From positions 29,872,559-29,936,558 of the forward strand of contig NC_088680.1 in NCBI RefSeq assembly GCF_950023065.1: a stretch of 64,000 bases of DNA, written 5' to 3'. The notes under the pieces were generated by a model, which did no database searches, was not told the origin of the DNA, and worked only from the letters and a program-made list of their open reading frames with translations. The stretch is from Planococcus citri (taxonomy: Eukaryota; Arthropoda; Insecta; Hemiptera; Pseudococcidae). Made by a program: the position numbers and the translations under genes. Below, piece by piece: positions 24,781-35,699 of this stretch (positions are counted from its first letter, which is position 1; the number at the start of each line of letters is the position of its first letter).

Positions 24781-26560
24781 TATAATCTAATCGCAACAAT
24801 GCGAACTATCAACTCATGGAAAATATTTTATTTTTCGTTCTGGCTGCGAAATTTACCCCAAATTTACCTTTAGAATGTACAACGTGCCAAAGCATACTTG
24901 AAAAATATTTCTCAAATTAGATGGCACTGTAAACAATAAAAAGTTTCCCTAGGAGATCGAAAATTTTGCCCAGCATGATGAATGTGCCACGCCACAATTG
25001 ATTTGAAAAACAACAAAAAAAAACAACTCTAAAATATGACGTATGCCTAATTCGTATCGAACTGAAATATTTTAAAATTATATTTCATGTAAGTAGTACA
25101 TAGAAAATGAAATCTACGTGATTCCATCAAATAACTGAGTCATGAGACTGACTTCCTACGTCGTGAATAATTTTCTACTCGTAATAAGATTGCGATTTTT
25201 ATTATTATTAAGTGCAATGTATCATCATTCCATGATGAGATACTGTGGTTAGATGCTTGTTGAAATAAAAGTAAGCAAATGCGATCATCTGATATTGCTA
25301 ATTAGTTTCGTCAAATAGGTACTGGCCAACTTCGTAGATAACGTTCGCCATGTATATGTATATTTAGGTGTTTACCGGGGATTACTTGCGTGCTCTCTCT
25401 AGTTTTCCAATTTCATTTTTGTGTGGAAAGAGAGGGTAGTAAAAATTATGATAGGTTGCTATATTTCTTTTATCGTTTAAGAAATAATTCGTTGAAATGA
25501 ACATACTGAATTACCGGTGCGTACATCGATCTGCACAATTGTTCGTTAGATAAACAAGAGTTCTGTTTTATTTCCTCCGGAGTGATTCGAGTGAATTATC
25601 CAAAATTGTGATAAAGATGAAATGGCAATGACTGAAGAGTGTGACATTCAATTTGTGTGATCTTCACAAATTATTTTAATATTATTCGAATACCTAAGAG
25701 GATTCATTCAATTGATTACCTATTTCATCAATCGACAATAGAACGACCCGTCAATTAGGTTTTTTAATCATAAAACATGAGTGGCCTTACCTATCAGTTT
25801 AAAAATTAGAAACGTACCTATTTTTAAAAGGATATTTCATTTATGTTTCTGTGTGAACTGAGAAATATGAAAATGTACCATCGTATCTGCGCTTTTACTT
25901 ACTTAAATAATGCCATAATGTTTCATCAGAATCAGAATAACCTTGAAATTTTCCATTTGGAATGCATTTTTGGTTTAGATCGCAATGTTTTCATAGGATT
26001 GTGTGATTTTGTGCGGAAATTTAAAAAAAACAAAAAACAAAAAATTTCTTACTCACTTTTCTCAGCCCCATATGAATTATTTTCCAAAATTTTTAATATG
26101 TCGTATATATCTGTAGGAGGTATCCCCATAAAAATTTTCAACCCCCTCCCCTCATATTTACCTCTCAAAATTGTGTAAAAATGTGTCTTAGGAAGAGTTC
26201 GGTGTAAAATGGAAATTTTTGGGAAAATAACTGAGTATTAATGAGTAGGGTGTCGTTTTCTTATGATTAGATATCGCTGAGCACGAATATGACGTCAGAT
26301 TTTTTAATACACTCATCTAGCCCTCTCCAGAGCACTTGACCCCCTCAATTTTTACTATTGGTAAAAAGCATAGAATAAGTTGAAAAACGCTAAAATGTCG
26401 ATGCATTTGCTTGGGACATCCCTCATAGACCCGGCCATTTGGGGCCTCTTATTAGTGGGAATGACACCACATGACTAGCGACCTTGCATGCCTTCAAACA
26501 CAAATAGTTCATGTATTGTAGGGACTAATTTTCAAATTCTTTTTCATCGACTACTGGGAG
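24781..26560. other. intergenic, no gene seen
   Basis: AT-rich sequence without a supported exon. The longest frame (25843-26178, plus) has random composition, no domain and no splice context. A CCCTCCCC-type run occurs near 26140. Confidence 0.4.
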
Positions 26561-26576
26561 GACGTGGACAATTCTT

Positions 26577-26859
26577 CAGTTTTCACATAAACGATAACCA
26601 CACATGTGATTACTTTCACAAAGGCATATTTTTGAACATGTTTCGCACTTGTATGCAACATAAGAAACACAAAATTTATGCTCTTTGAAGCATATCCATT
26701 ACAATTATCACAATGAATTGGGTTTTCACTGGCAAGGTATTGTGCCTTACCTATGTATAGAGGACACGGTTCTTTCTTTTTATTTTTACAGTTATGCTTA
26801 CCTATTCTTATTTCGGTAAGGCTTATTGCAATAATTATTTCACAAATATGACTGTCCAT
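26577..26859 (-). pseudogene. Cys/His-rich zinc-finger-like fragment, frameshifted
   Basis: From the ATG at 26859 the frame encodes HICE, a HNCKNKKKEPCPL segment and IHCDNCNGYAS, a spacing of Cys and His that looks like zinc-binding fingers. Near 26690 the Cys-rich pattern leaves this frame and continues in another one, as FKEHKFC, then YKCETCSKICLCESNHMCG, then a stop at 26577-26579. A single small indel would explain this. I infer a decayed zinc-finger gene or transposon-derived fragment. No matching complete finger (C-x2-C-x12-H-x3-H) is intact, so the family is uncertain and chance clustering of Cys cannot be excluded. Confidence 0.3.
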
Positions 26860-26931
26860 GAAATCCTATCATAGGTATAACTACTTCAAAATAAATTACC
26901 TTGTTTGTATAAGAAAATTTCTATCTTTTTT

Positions 26932-27810
26932 AGCTTCTTTGCCTGCATAAATAACAGTACCTATTGAAATTCTCATTACAGACAATTTTAATCTGAATAT
27001 CTAATTCGTCTACATTACTTATATAATTTAAGGTGAATCCTTCATCATTACAATCATTAAGCTGTAAGCATAATTTCTGGACCAATTCACCTTGAATATT
27101 TCTGTTGGAGAATGTCTTTTACTTACCTCTATTTGAATATTTCTGTTGGAGAATGTCTTTTACTTACCTCTATTTAATCTGAATAAGTAGATATCTAATT
27201 CTTCAACATTACCTACTTATATGTATAATTTAAGGTGAATCCTTCATCATTACAATCACCAAGCTATAAGCGTAATTTCTGGGCAAATTAACCTTGAATA
27301 TTTCTGTTGGAGAATATCTTTTACTTACCTCGCTGAAGATTTACAACTGCCACCAGAGAGAATAATTCTGCGCCACACCATTTGTAATTTTTCAAAATTT
27401 CAAAACATGAATGATAATTAGCCTTGTTTACGGAAGTTAAGTAAGAAATGTAGTACCAGGATGGACAGCAATCAATCTGTTTTGAATGCATAATGAACTT
27501 TTTTCTAATCAATAATTAATTTAATTAAAAAATAAAATAAATACAACATGATCCCTTCAAGTTCAAACATTCAAACGCACAGTATTGATAATAATAATAG
27601 GTGATATGTTTCACTACCTCTCAAGACAAGTATTGAAATTCTCATTACAGACAATTTTAATCTGAATATCTAATTCTTCTACATTACTTATATACTTAAT
27701 TTAAGGTGAATCCTTCATCATTACAATCACTAAGCTGTAAGCATAATTTCTGGGCCAATTCACCTTGAATAATTCTGTTGGAGAATATCTTTTACTTACC
27801 TCTATTTTGA
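26932..27810 (-). repeat. three copies of a ~190-bp exon-like unit
   Basis: Copies lie at about 26955-27137, 27180-27330 and 27627-27807. On the minus strand each contains 'acattctccaacagaaatattcaagg' or close variants, then a block which in copy 1 stays open: GELVQKLCLQLNDCNDEG followed by FTLNYISNVDELDIQIKIVC and further Cys residues before a stop near 26935. Copy 2 has in-frame stops, and copy 3 has a four-base insertion that shifts the frame. A 43-bp piece containing the donor-like AGAGGTAAGTAAAAG is also doubled at 27096-27178. This looks like tandem duplication and decay of a terminal exon of an unknown Cys-containing protein. Confidence 0.55.
27329..27476 (-). CDS. candidate exon, unknown, Cys/aromatic-rich
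   Basis: After a possible acceptor (aaaacag) the frame reads IDCCPSWYYISYLTSVNKAN, then YHSCFEILKNYKWCGAELFS, and ends NLQR at a strong donor CGAG|GTAAGT in phase 1. The frame is open for 49 codons. The spacing of Cys, Trp and Tyr with ELFSL vaguely recalls the start of a C-type lectin-like domain; that is only an impression. The phase-1 donor matches the phase-1 donor of the exon at 27800-27877 and would join in frame to the G|GTGAA start of the repeated block in 26932-27810, so it may be an alternative or duplicated penultimate exon. Confidence 0.3.
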
Positions 27811-27877
27811 TATGTAGCTTTTATGAGTTCCTCCACAACTACTACAGTTTCTCGAATTTCAGTTATTGTTTCCTTGT
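27800..27877 (-). CDS. candidate small internal exon (25 codons)
   Basis: A convincing acceptor (tttttttgtgtgtttcag) precedes 78 nt encoding KETITEIRETVVVVEELIKA, TYQNR and a split Gly codon, then donor AGAG|GTAAGT. Both ends are phase 1. The peptide is predicted helical with a hydrophobic VVVV core. It probably belongs to the same minus-strand gene or decayed gene as the repeated exon-like units immediately downstream. No family recognised. Confidence 0.35.
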
Positions 27878-28859
27878 CTGAAACACACAAAAAAAAAAAA
27901 AATTAAAAAGTATTTGTATCTATACTTGGGTAATTTTTGAATTTGGATAATTCAATTTGCCAAAAATATTGCAGAAGATGGAAAAATTGGCATATTTGAA
28001 TTACTAGTGACTTGTGGTTGGAGAGCACCGTGTAACGTGACAGAGACGAGTAGGTAATCCGTACTCGTAATAAGCAAAGAGACACTCAGTGTTGTGTAAG
28101 TAGGTTCGAATGCATTTATTACACAGCCAATAAAAATTATTAAGTACACAGTATACAAACTATACAAAATATAATTACAACAAATAATACACCCAAAAAT
28201 AATCTTTATTCGAATAAGTTCTTTCTTCTCTGTGGTTTAGTAAACTCGTGCCTATTATTTCAACTTCTTCAAAAAGACTAAATGAGACTGAAGTCTACGC
28301 TTTGATGTTTCATCATCATGACATTCATGACCGTAGTGAGGATAATATTCTGAGGATTAGTATTCACAGTGTGTTGTAGACTGATGACGTTATGGTTTAA
28401 GACATAGTATCTATTGTTGCATCTGTAATAGGAATCACCAGAATGTGTTATATTAATTTTATCAAGAAATTCATTGTTTTTTTATCTAAATAACTTTGCA
28501 TTGTCTCATTGGCTAACTTGAATCTGATTCCTATTTCTTTAAACTTGACAAGTCTCTTTTTTTGTTTGCCTTTTTCTATCACTATCAGGAATGAACATTG
28601 TTTGGAAAATTATTCATTTTCAAAACGGTATGGGATGGAGGTTTACATGATGGATGTATTTCTTTTCGGGCCCCTGCTGATCTTTGTATTTCTATATTTT
28701 CTCATTGTCATCGAGATAATTAAATAAAAAAATCACGCGCATTGATAAATTTGGATATCTGAGTTTCGTTTGCGTTCCTTAGTGAATGAAAATGTCGTAG
28801 AAAAAGTACCCCCTCAAGGGCCGCCTTTTTCATTTATCCGCAGCTTTTTCAGCTGTTGG
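27878..28859. other. no supported gene
   Basis: On the minus strand near 28050-28165 a frame reads like a secretory signal (YTVYLIIFIGCVINAFEP) but has no ATG in front of it, so it is not called. On the plus strand a 30-codon ATG frame at 28638-28727 (MEVYMMDVFLFGPLLIF...) is hydrophobic and probably chance. Confidence 0.3.
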
Positions 28860-29182
28860 TGAAGAATGGTGCGCGCGCTTATATTCGCCTCAACATGTGT
28901 TCGGCATTGAATTCGAGCATCTAGCGTCGTTAGATTGACTTGGTTATGGGAAAGTCTCAAGTTAGGACGCGATCGTTGTAGTTTGTCTTGTGTTATGCGT
29001 GCGTATGCGGCGGCGACGACGACGAATTATTTTACGTAACATTATGTAAAGAAAAAAAAAATTGCGAACACGGAGAACGATTAAATTTTTTTAAATTAAA
29101 TACTTACAAATTTTTCACCCTCGAAAATTTTTTTCCCCCAAGTTGATTATTTTTGAGAATAATTTACCTAATATTTTAAAAA
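28860..29182 (+). promoter_or_regulatory. promoter/5' UTR region of the plus-strand GPCR
   Basis: This stretch has mixed base composition with CG-rich words (gcgcgcgctt near 28872, and 'gcggcggcgacgacgacg' near 29005-29025) against an AT-rich background, and lies directly before the GPCR start. An in-frame TAA lies just before the ATG at 29183, so the first coding exon starts there. No clear TATA box was assigned. Confidence 0.45.
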
Positions 29183-29581
29183 ATGAACGATATAACGACC
29201 ACGTCGACGTCGGCGGATCCGGATGCCGACACCGCGGCCAAGAATTGGTATAAAATCGTGGTCGACTATGCCGAAGGCAATCATAACAATACGATGGATA
29301 TCACGAAGCCTCATTTACGCAGTACATTCGCTAATTCGTTCGAATTCGTTATATTCATGTATTTGATCATCAGCGTATTCGGAGTCGGGGCGAATTTCGC
29401 CGAAATTTATTTCATACTTAAGTATAAATTGTACAGAGATACGACCTACGTGTATTTGATCAATTTATCCATCGCTGATATCATCAAGTGCTTGTTTGTA
29501 CTACCATTTTCGGTGACTACCTTACTCTTGGAGAATTGGCTATTCGGAGGATTTCTCTGCTATTTTTTACCCATGTTGCAG
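29183..29581 (+). CDS. class A (rhodopsin-like) GPCR, first coding exon only
   Basis: The exon encodes 133 residues and ends at CAG|GTAAGG in phase 0. The N-terminal 50-odd residues are polar, with Asn-based glycosylation possibilities (NNT). TM1 includes GVGANFAEIYFILKYKLYRD (Asn at the 1.50 position). TM2 includes NLSIADIIKC with the conserved Asp. The loop ENWLFGGFLCYF carries the conserved Trp and TM3 Cys, and the exon ends FLPMLQ. The last ~80 residues are about half identical to the minus-strand exon at 19053-19424, and both are interrupted by an intron at the same codon and phase. These are therefore paralogues from one duplication, now divergently oriented. TM3-TM7 must lie beyond a long intron and none was found in the remaining 34 kb, although a small exon could be missed. 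Subfamily and ligand are not determined. Confidence 0.85.
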
Positions 29582-32045
29582 GTAAGGGTGCAAACAAATT
29601 TTTATCGTGTGCTATAGTAAGGTGTGGGGTATTGAATTATGCGGATTTTTGTTGGTGAATTAGGTATGGTTATTATGGTTGATGTTGTATTTTTTCATTT
29701 TTAAAAAAATATTAGTAGTGGCTTACCTAAACCATAATCATTTCGTGTCACTTATTGTCACATCTTTTTCTTGCGTATTTTGGTTGTGATTTTTAGACCA
29801 CGATAAAAAAAATTCACAACATTATAATATTACTTAAAACTGCCATACAAGACAATTCACGACAAAGCTATAAACGTTTAAAAAATATTAAAATTAGGTA
29901 TGCAAAAAAAAAAGAACAAAGTACAACGGAAAAAATTATTGTTTATAGGAGTACCTAATGCTTTTGTAGACTTTGATAGTCGACTTCTTTTCCTCTTTTT
30001 AACTCAGAGACGAAGCGAAGAGGGGCTGGAGAGCAGTTTACCCTCATCCCCCCCCCCGGTTCTGTGAAATTTGGGAAAACTTGGAAAATTGTGAGAAATT
30101 CAAGAAAGTTGGGAAAATACAAAAATTCCATAAATATTTTAGTTCCTCAAAATTCTTATTTTTTTCCAAAGCTTTTGCCCTCGCTTCACTTGGGCCAATT
30201 TGGTTCTTTTCTACTGAGTTACGATTTCACTAAACATTTTTTCGAAGGAAACCCTCGTGTGATTTTTTTCCCCAAATTTTTCCAAAATATGACTGTAAAG
30301 TCGGTGAACTAAGTAACCATAATCAAACTGATAATGTTCTGTCGTGTATGAAATTATTTCGGCGTGAATACTGCTCATCGCGTTACTAAATCGTAGTCGT
30401 TCAAAATGCTTGTCGTGCAAAAAATATTCCTCCTTACATTTTCCACCGCCCAGATCGATTTAAAGCGGTTTCCATTCGTTTGCAGAAATTCCATCACCTC
30501 CAGAGAATTAAAAAAAAATAGAATTGCTGAAAAATTCTACTTGAATCATCAGAAAACCGATTTAAAAAAAATTATAAGTGATTGATCGTTGCGAATTATT
30601 GATCTCCAATAGGTATGCATGGTTTGCCTGTATTTAAGATTGTAGAGCGAAATATGTTAGAGATGCTTTAGAGCACTAACTTGAAAACACCTCTAATTGA
30701 TGAGCAAAGTTTCAAATGTGATGCATACCTACCAAATTCCAGCTTTCTATGTAGCTTGATTCGAATGAAATTTTACGACAATTGAAATGTAATCTCCAAA
30801 GATCTGCTCAAGATTTCAGAATTGTTCGGAATGACTCGCAACCACTTTCGATCAATTTAGAAGACTGAAATAAGGCACGTACAGGTCTTTAAGCTGTCTA
30901 GTTCAAATGGATGAAATTTTACTTAGCTTTGTTTAGAGCTAAAATCTTTCTGTTAAACCTGTTAGTACGGATATGTACCTCTCTTGTGCCCTATTTTGAT
31001 TGAAGGGCCTATCAAATGAAAAACATCGAAATCATGCTGAAAATTTAGGGAAAAAAATTGAATTTAAGTACTAAGCTACGACCATATTTCACATTAAAAA
31101 ACACATTACAAGTAAGCTAAAAAGTTGAAAAAAAATATCCCGCCTCACTCATGAGATTTGTAACTGAACATGTGGGATTGAAAATCGCTATGCATCTAAG
31201 TATTTTAAGAAATTCGTTTGTACGAGTAGGTATGAGACTTGAGACGAGGTACTCGTCTCGTACCTACCTTGATCGTATCTTATGAACTCAAAGTGGTGTC
31301 GTCGATTTTTTCCAACACCAAGTTGAAAAAGTTACAACTTTATGATTCAAACAGGACAGATAAACAGATAAAAACGAAATACACGAGTAACTTTTTCAGC
31401 ACGGGTTGCTTTTTTATAATTTAAAAATTGGCTGGTTATACATTTATATATTTTGGATACCAAGCCAGTGCTGGTGCTGAAGCTGGGTGAATCGTAGTTG
31501 GATTACTTACCGTGGGCCATGAAATTCTCATTAATACTATGTTGTAGCTTCCTAGCTTCGGCCTGTGGTCTGTTTTGGTTTTTTTTGACACGAATAAAGC
31601 ATTAAAAATTAATTCAAATCAACAAAAAGTTATAAAAATTCTGCAAAATTTTACGAAAGTCGAGTAAATTGAAATTTCCTCTAAAATCAAGTAAAAGCAT
31701 TAAAAACATTCTAAATCACGAAAAACTGACGAAATTTCAGTAAAATTTGAGTTGAAATTTGTTTCGAAAAATCTTTTAATAACCACAAAAATTAAACCAA
31801 AAAACGAATATTATACAAAATGAAATCGTTACTAAAACCTAAGTGAGCAAAAATTTGTCAAAATCGAGCGCCAAAAAACTAAAATGAAAATAATTTCAAT
31901 CGCGACTAGTTTCGAACTGATCCATTATAATATCGGGAGAAATCCCAAGCTTCTCTTCAGAAAAGTGACCTCAGGCGCCCTCTGATCTGGTTTTAGGGTG
32001 CTATCAACCTTTTGGGGGCACCATAAGAAATACTTAAGAAAAACA
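29582..32045. other. probable GPCR intron; no plus-strand exon seen
   Basis: AT-rich sequence with a poly-C run near 30048-30058. The dispersed 'cgaagcgaggg' repeat appears decayed near 30010 and inverted near 30171-30200. A small exon-like segment on the minus strand at 31511-31574 is flanked by acceptor aaaacag and donor CACG|GTAAGT. In one frame it reads PQAEARKLQHSINENFMAH. It is too short to assign. Confidence 0.35.
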
Positions 32046-32053
32046 CATTGAAT

Positions 32054-32683
32054 CAGGGATGTCTAGCCAATGGGATTGGCTAAAGCTAACGGCTAAAGCT
32101 AAAAAAATTTAGTGCTTTGGCTAAGCTAACGGCTATTGGCTAATGTCTCTTCATTGGCTGGCTATTGGCTGGCTATTAGCTGGCTAATTTTATGATTTTT
32201 TAAAAATCGAGTGACCCCTCTAAATACTCCTCTAAATGAGCACATTCCCATTATAGATATTATTTATAGTTTTAGGAAATGATTATTATTTCACAAACGT
32301 GAATCACAATTATTCGCATTCACTCATTATTTGATTATATTCATAAACTGATTTTTCACTAATTTTCTGGAACACAACGATCATTGAAAAAAATTCAGAA
32401 AAAAAAACCGGAACCGCCAATGTCAAACTACTTTTTTGGTCTTTTGCTTTTGATTTTATTACGAATTTTAAAATTTTAATTTTTTTTACCCACAGGAAAC
32501 CCATTTCCTCACCTAATTATTTTCAATTTTAGCCAATCATTTTTAGCCAAAATCAATTGGCTAAAGCTGGCTAATGGCTAAATTTTTTCTTGATTGGCTG
32601 GCTAATGGCTAATGGCTAAACGTCAAAAATTCAATAAGCTAACGGCTAATGGCTAATGGCTATTGGCTAGCTAGACATCCCTG
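32054..32683. mobile_element. hAT-type MITE, 630 bp, with 8-bp target duplication
   Basis: Terminal inverted repeats are CAGGGATGTCTAGC at the left and its complement GCTAGACATCCCTG at the right, flanked by perfect 8-bp direct copies of CATTGAAT at 32046-32053 and 32684-32691. CAGGG-type ends with an 8-bp duplication are the hallmark of the hAT superfamily. Many subterminal copies of GGCTAATGGCTA / GGCTATTGGCTGGCTA occupy the first ~140 and last ~160 bases, as expected for transposase-binding sites. The middle is AT-rich and has no transposase frame, so the copy is non-autonomous. Confidence 0.93.
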
Positions 32684-32699
32684 CATTGAATGCATTCAA

Positions 32700-33955
32700 A
32701 AATACTGAAATACTTTTATGATACCCTGACCATATGTAGTTATAAAATTAAGATGACAGATTTTTTATACCTACTTTCAATTGCTACAGCTTGTTCTTTC
32801 TCTTCGACAAAAATCTATTTATGATATAAATTATGAACATCCAAAGAAATAAGTCAAACTGAAGAACATTTTCGGGGTATTTTTGGACTAAAAACCAGGT
32901 TCAGGTTTAGATATTTTCCGCTGCAGACGAACGTTTTTTATCGACCTTACCGGTGATTTTTAATTTTTAATAAGTCACATTTTTCCTTTTAAAATTTTTG
33001 GAAGCTTCAATATTTTTTTTTTTTTTTTAGAAATTTCAAACCACAAAAAGAAAGCAAACAAGCCTGAGCGAAGCGAGGGCTAAAGCTTTTGAAAATTTGT
33101 ACCTACTCTTATTTCGAGGGTAAAACACAATTTTTTATGCGAGAAGTTTGTTTTTTTTGCTTTAATTTTTTAGAATTTGACTGATTTTTTTAGAATGTTT
33201 AAATCACAAACAGAAAGTAAACCAGCCCGTGCGAAACGAAGGCAAAAGCTTTAAAAAATTTGTAATTCAAGTTCCAAAAAAGTGAGCAAATCTATTAGCA
33301 GATTTTTCGAGTGTAAATCTTGCAACTTTAATTGGTTTGAGACAAAATTCTAAAATGCAAATCAATTAAAGAATCACTTTTACTTAGACAAATTCATGCA
33401 TTATTATTAAAATGTTATAAAAATTATCACAAAAAGTGATACCTATGTACTTTATTCAATTTACAATGGCAACGAACGCCAAAAATGAATTTTTCATTAG
33501 TTATCTATAAATGTGAAAATTCTCAAACTATATTACAATTTGTAGTTTAGTTACCAACCAAGATTGAAAATGTTCATTTTTATTCAAAAAAATCATACTT
33601 AAATACTTCTGTAAATTTTCAATTCATCGGAAAATCACTATTTTTTCAACTTGTCGAAGCTCATTTTCCCCAACCCATTGTTCAAATTTTCAGCATTGGG
33701 GGCATGCTGCTCTCTTGCCCCTTGCTCGCTACGGCTCTGAAATTACCTCCTCTTCTTCCCAGTCAAAAAACTTTTCCATTGACAATTCGCTCCTTTGACC
33801 GACTTGAATTGAAAATCTCCGATGAATTAATTGGTTTTATTGGAATAAAGAAATAAGATGATCGAATTAAAAAAAAATTACTTACAAACGAATAAAAACC
33901 GAAAAATGAATTTGCATCCGAAAATTGGATGGAAGTTATATGTACATACTTAGTT
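32700..33955. repeat. two copies of the dispersed 'GAGCGAAGCGAGGGC' repeat in AT-rich DNA
   Basis: Near 33061 the sequence reads 'gcctgagcgaagcgagggctaaagcttttgaaaatttgta' and near 33224 'gcccgtgcgaaacgaaggcaaaagcttt' with 'aaaatttgta'. The same core followed by AAAGCTTT and AAAATTTGTA recurs at 38194, 52352, 52511, 52664 and 52830. No gene is supported in this interval. Confidence 0.55.
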
Positions 33956-33959
33956 AAAT

Positions 33960-34620
33960 TCTCTAGTACCTAGCTTTTTTCTATTGGGTAACTTTAACTT
34001 TTTTTACACATTTACTTACCTGCCAGAGCGTTAAAAATTGAAATTTTCCAATAGGCGGAACCGACTGATTAAAAAAATCTGTCGCACATGTTTCCAGTTT
34101 TGATGTAATCATATACCTACGAGTATGTATAATTGAAAATATGCCGCTGCCTTCTCCTAATTCTCCCATAAACTCGCGATAAAATAATTGAATCATAATT
34201 CTCCGAACCAATTAGCTATGAATATTTCTCCAATAAAAATGAAAATACTTGTACGTTATGATTTTCAATGAATTTTGAAAGTTTGACGTTACGTAAGACT
34301 GATAAAAACATTCAAAAAGTCATTCAAGTGTACATTTACCTGTCAGTACGTTAAAAATATTGAAATTCTCCTACAGGTGGAGCTGACTGATGAAAAAGAT
34401 CTGTCATATTTCCAGTTTTGATGTACCTACTACCTATGTATTTGAAAATATTCCACTACCTACTTCCTTCTAATTCTCCATTAAAAACAAAAATTTGATG
34501 AGTCTTTAAGTTTGTGTTGTTTGAAATTTCTCCAATAAAAATGAAAATATACATTATGATTTTCTATGAATTTTGGAATTTTGACGTTACGTAAGACTTA
34601 TAAATTAATTCTAACTTACT
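33960..34620. repeat. tandem duplication of ~320 bp with exon-like content on the minus strand
   Basis: Copy 1 (about 33990-34300) and copy 2 (about 34325-34620) share 'cgttaaaaattgaaatt', 'gtttccagttttgatgta', 'tctccaataaaaatgaaaata' and 'tttgacgttacgtaagact'. In copy 1 the minus strand has a 45-nt segment at 34020-34064 between acceptor tttttttaatcag and donor CAG|GTAAGT, coding SVPPIGKFQFLTLWQ in phase 0. In copy 2 the matching segment at 34340-34386 is 47 nt long and frameshifted with a stop. Copy 2 is therefore decayed, and copy 1 may be a real mini-exon. Confidence 0.6.
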
Positions 34621-35014
34621 TAGTCTTCTCAGACTCAACATTTGCCAAACCACGATTCGAGGGAAATTACACCCTTTACCCTCTTCTTCATGAGTAAAAC
34701 AACATCAGGTATTTTTGAGTGAGAACAGTCACTGAGTAGTAAATATTTCCTATTCTTCAACATCGGTCGAAGAAGTGAAAAGGAAAATCATCTGGTCTGA
34801 GCGATGTGAGGGCGAAACGCGAAACCACGGTTTTTGCTGATTCTTTGATTTTTCCAAATGTTTAAAAATTACCTGATTTTTGAAAAATAACATGAAAAAT
34901 TGAAAATTACGGCCTGTACTGGGGCCGTCAGAGGTCTTCAATTCCTAGGGCCGGTTATCCAAAAAACAGGCCAGACAGTATGAAAAACCGCTGGGTGGCA
35001 AGCCTGTTACTTAC

Positions 35015-35083
35015 CAAGTTGTGCTTGACCTGTAGAGTATAGGCAATTGCCCACATGAAAATAATTATGACAGATATAAACAT
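35015..35083 (-). CDS. candidate first exon coding a signal peptide
   Basis: The ATG at 35083 opens 23 codons, MFISVIIIFMWAIAYTLQVK and HNL, ending at donor TTG|GTAAGT in phase 0. The hydrophobic run is typical of a secretory signal. Upstream on the same strand an AT-rich TATATATA lies near 35201-35210, about 120 bases before the ATG. The phase-0 donor could join the phase-0 mini-exon at 34020-34064. A diverged copy sits 590 bp upstream at 35608-35677. I infer the first exon of a small secreted-protein gene of unknown family; the rest of the gene is not established. Confidence 0.35.
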
Positions 35084-35607
35084 TTTAACTTGTTTCCTTT
35101 TTTTCATCGCATCGCGCAAATTTAGGAATTTTGTATGGTAATTTTGTACAATGTGTCAAAGTGCAAAATGTGCGCCTAAAGTATTATTTAAACCTTACAA
35201 ATATATATACCTATTGAAGGAAAGTATGAAAGTAATCATTAAGATTAAAAATCACTTACAACAGTTACAACGATACAAAAAATTATAACAATTAAGTAAT
35301 GTTGTTTTTATGTGGAAAGTGGAATACATACCTATCAGTAAATTTACTCACTCTTAATTCGTGTACAAACAACCTGTGGTCATTTAATCGACCATAATGA
35401 TTAATTCTATCAAATTTTCATGTGAAAGAAGTTGAACTTCGTGGTTGAATCATTTTTTTAAAAAGTCAAGTTATTGCAACTGTTTCCTCAAAATTACATA
35501 CGTACTCAATCTTTCACATCGAAAACAGTGCAAATCAACAAAGACAGACTGGTTTCTGATTGTTTTTGAAAAATGGCCGGGTGGCAAGCCTGTTTTTTTT
35601 TTTTACC

Positions 35608-35677
35608 AAAGTTGGGCTTGACCTGCAGATTAGACGATGGTCCACAATATGAAGATAATTATAGCAGATAAAAGCAT
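35608..35677 (-). pseudogene. decayed copy of the signal-peptide exon
   Basis: The ATG at 35677 starts MLLSAIIIFILWTIV and then meets a stop. Nucleotide similarity to 35015-35083 continues through 'caggtcaagc' and the donor region, but the donor GT is followed by a poly-A/T change (ttggtaaaa). Flanking sequence is also duplicated ('gggtggcaagcctg' at 34992 and 35580; 'aggaattttgtatggtaattt' at 35125 and 35710), so the unit was copied as a block. Confidence 0.45.
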
Positions 35678-35699
35678 TTTGACTTGTTTTTTTTTAAAC

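Noticed and set aside
25843..26178. 111-codon plus-strand frame
   Set aside because: Random, F/K/N-rich composition, no domain, no splice sites or promoter context.
28050..28167. Signal-peptide-like minus-strand frame
   Set aside because: No ATG precedes the hydrophobic run in frame and no convincing acceptor was found.
28509..28727. 72-codon hydrophobic plus-strand frame upstream of the second GPCR
   Set aside because: The first codon is not ATG, only the last 30 codons have one, and there is no homology signal or splice context.
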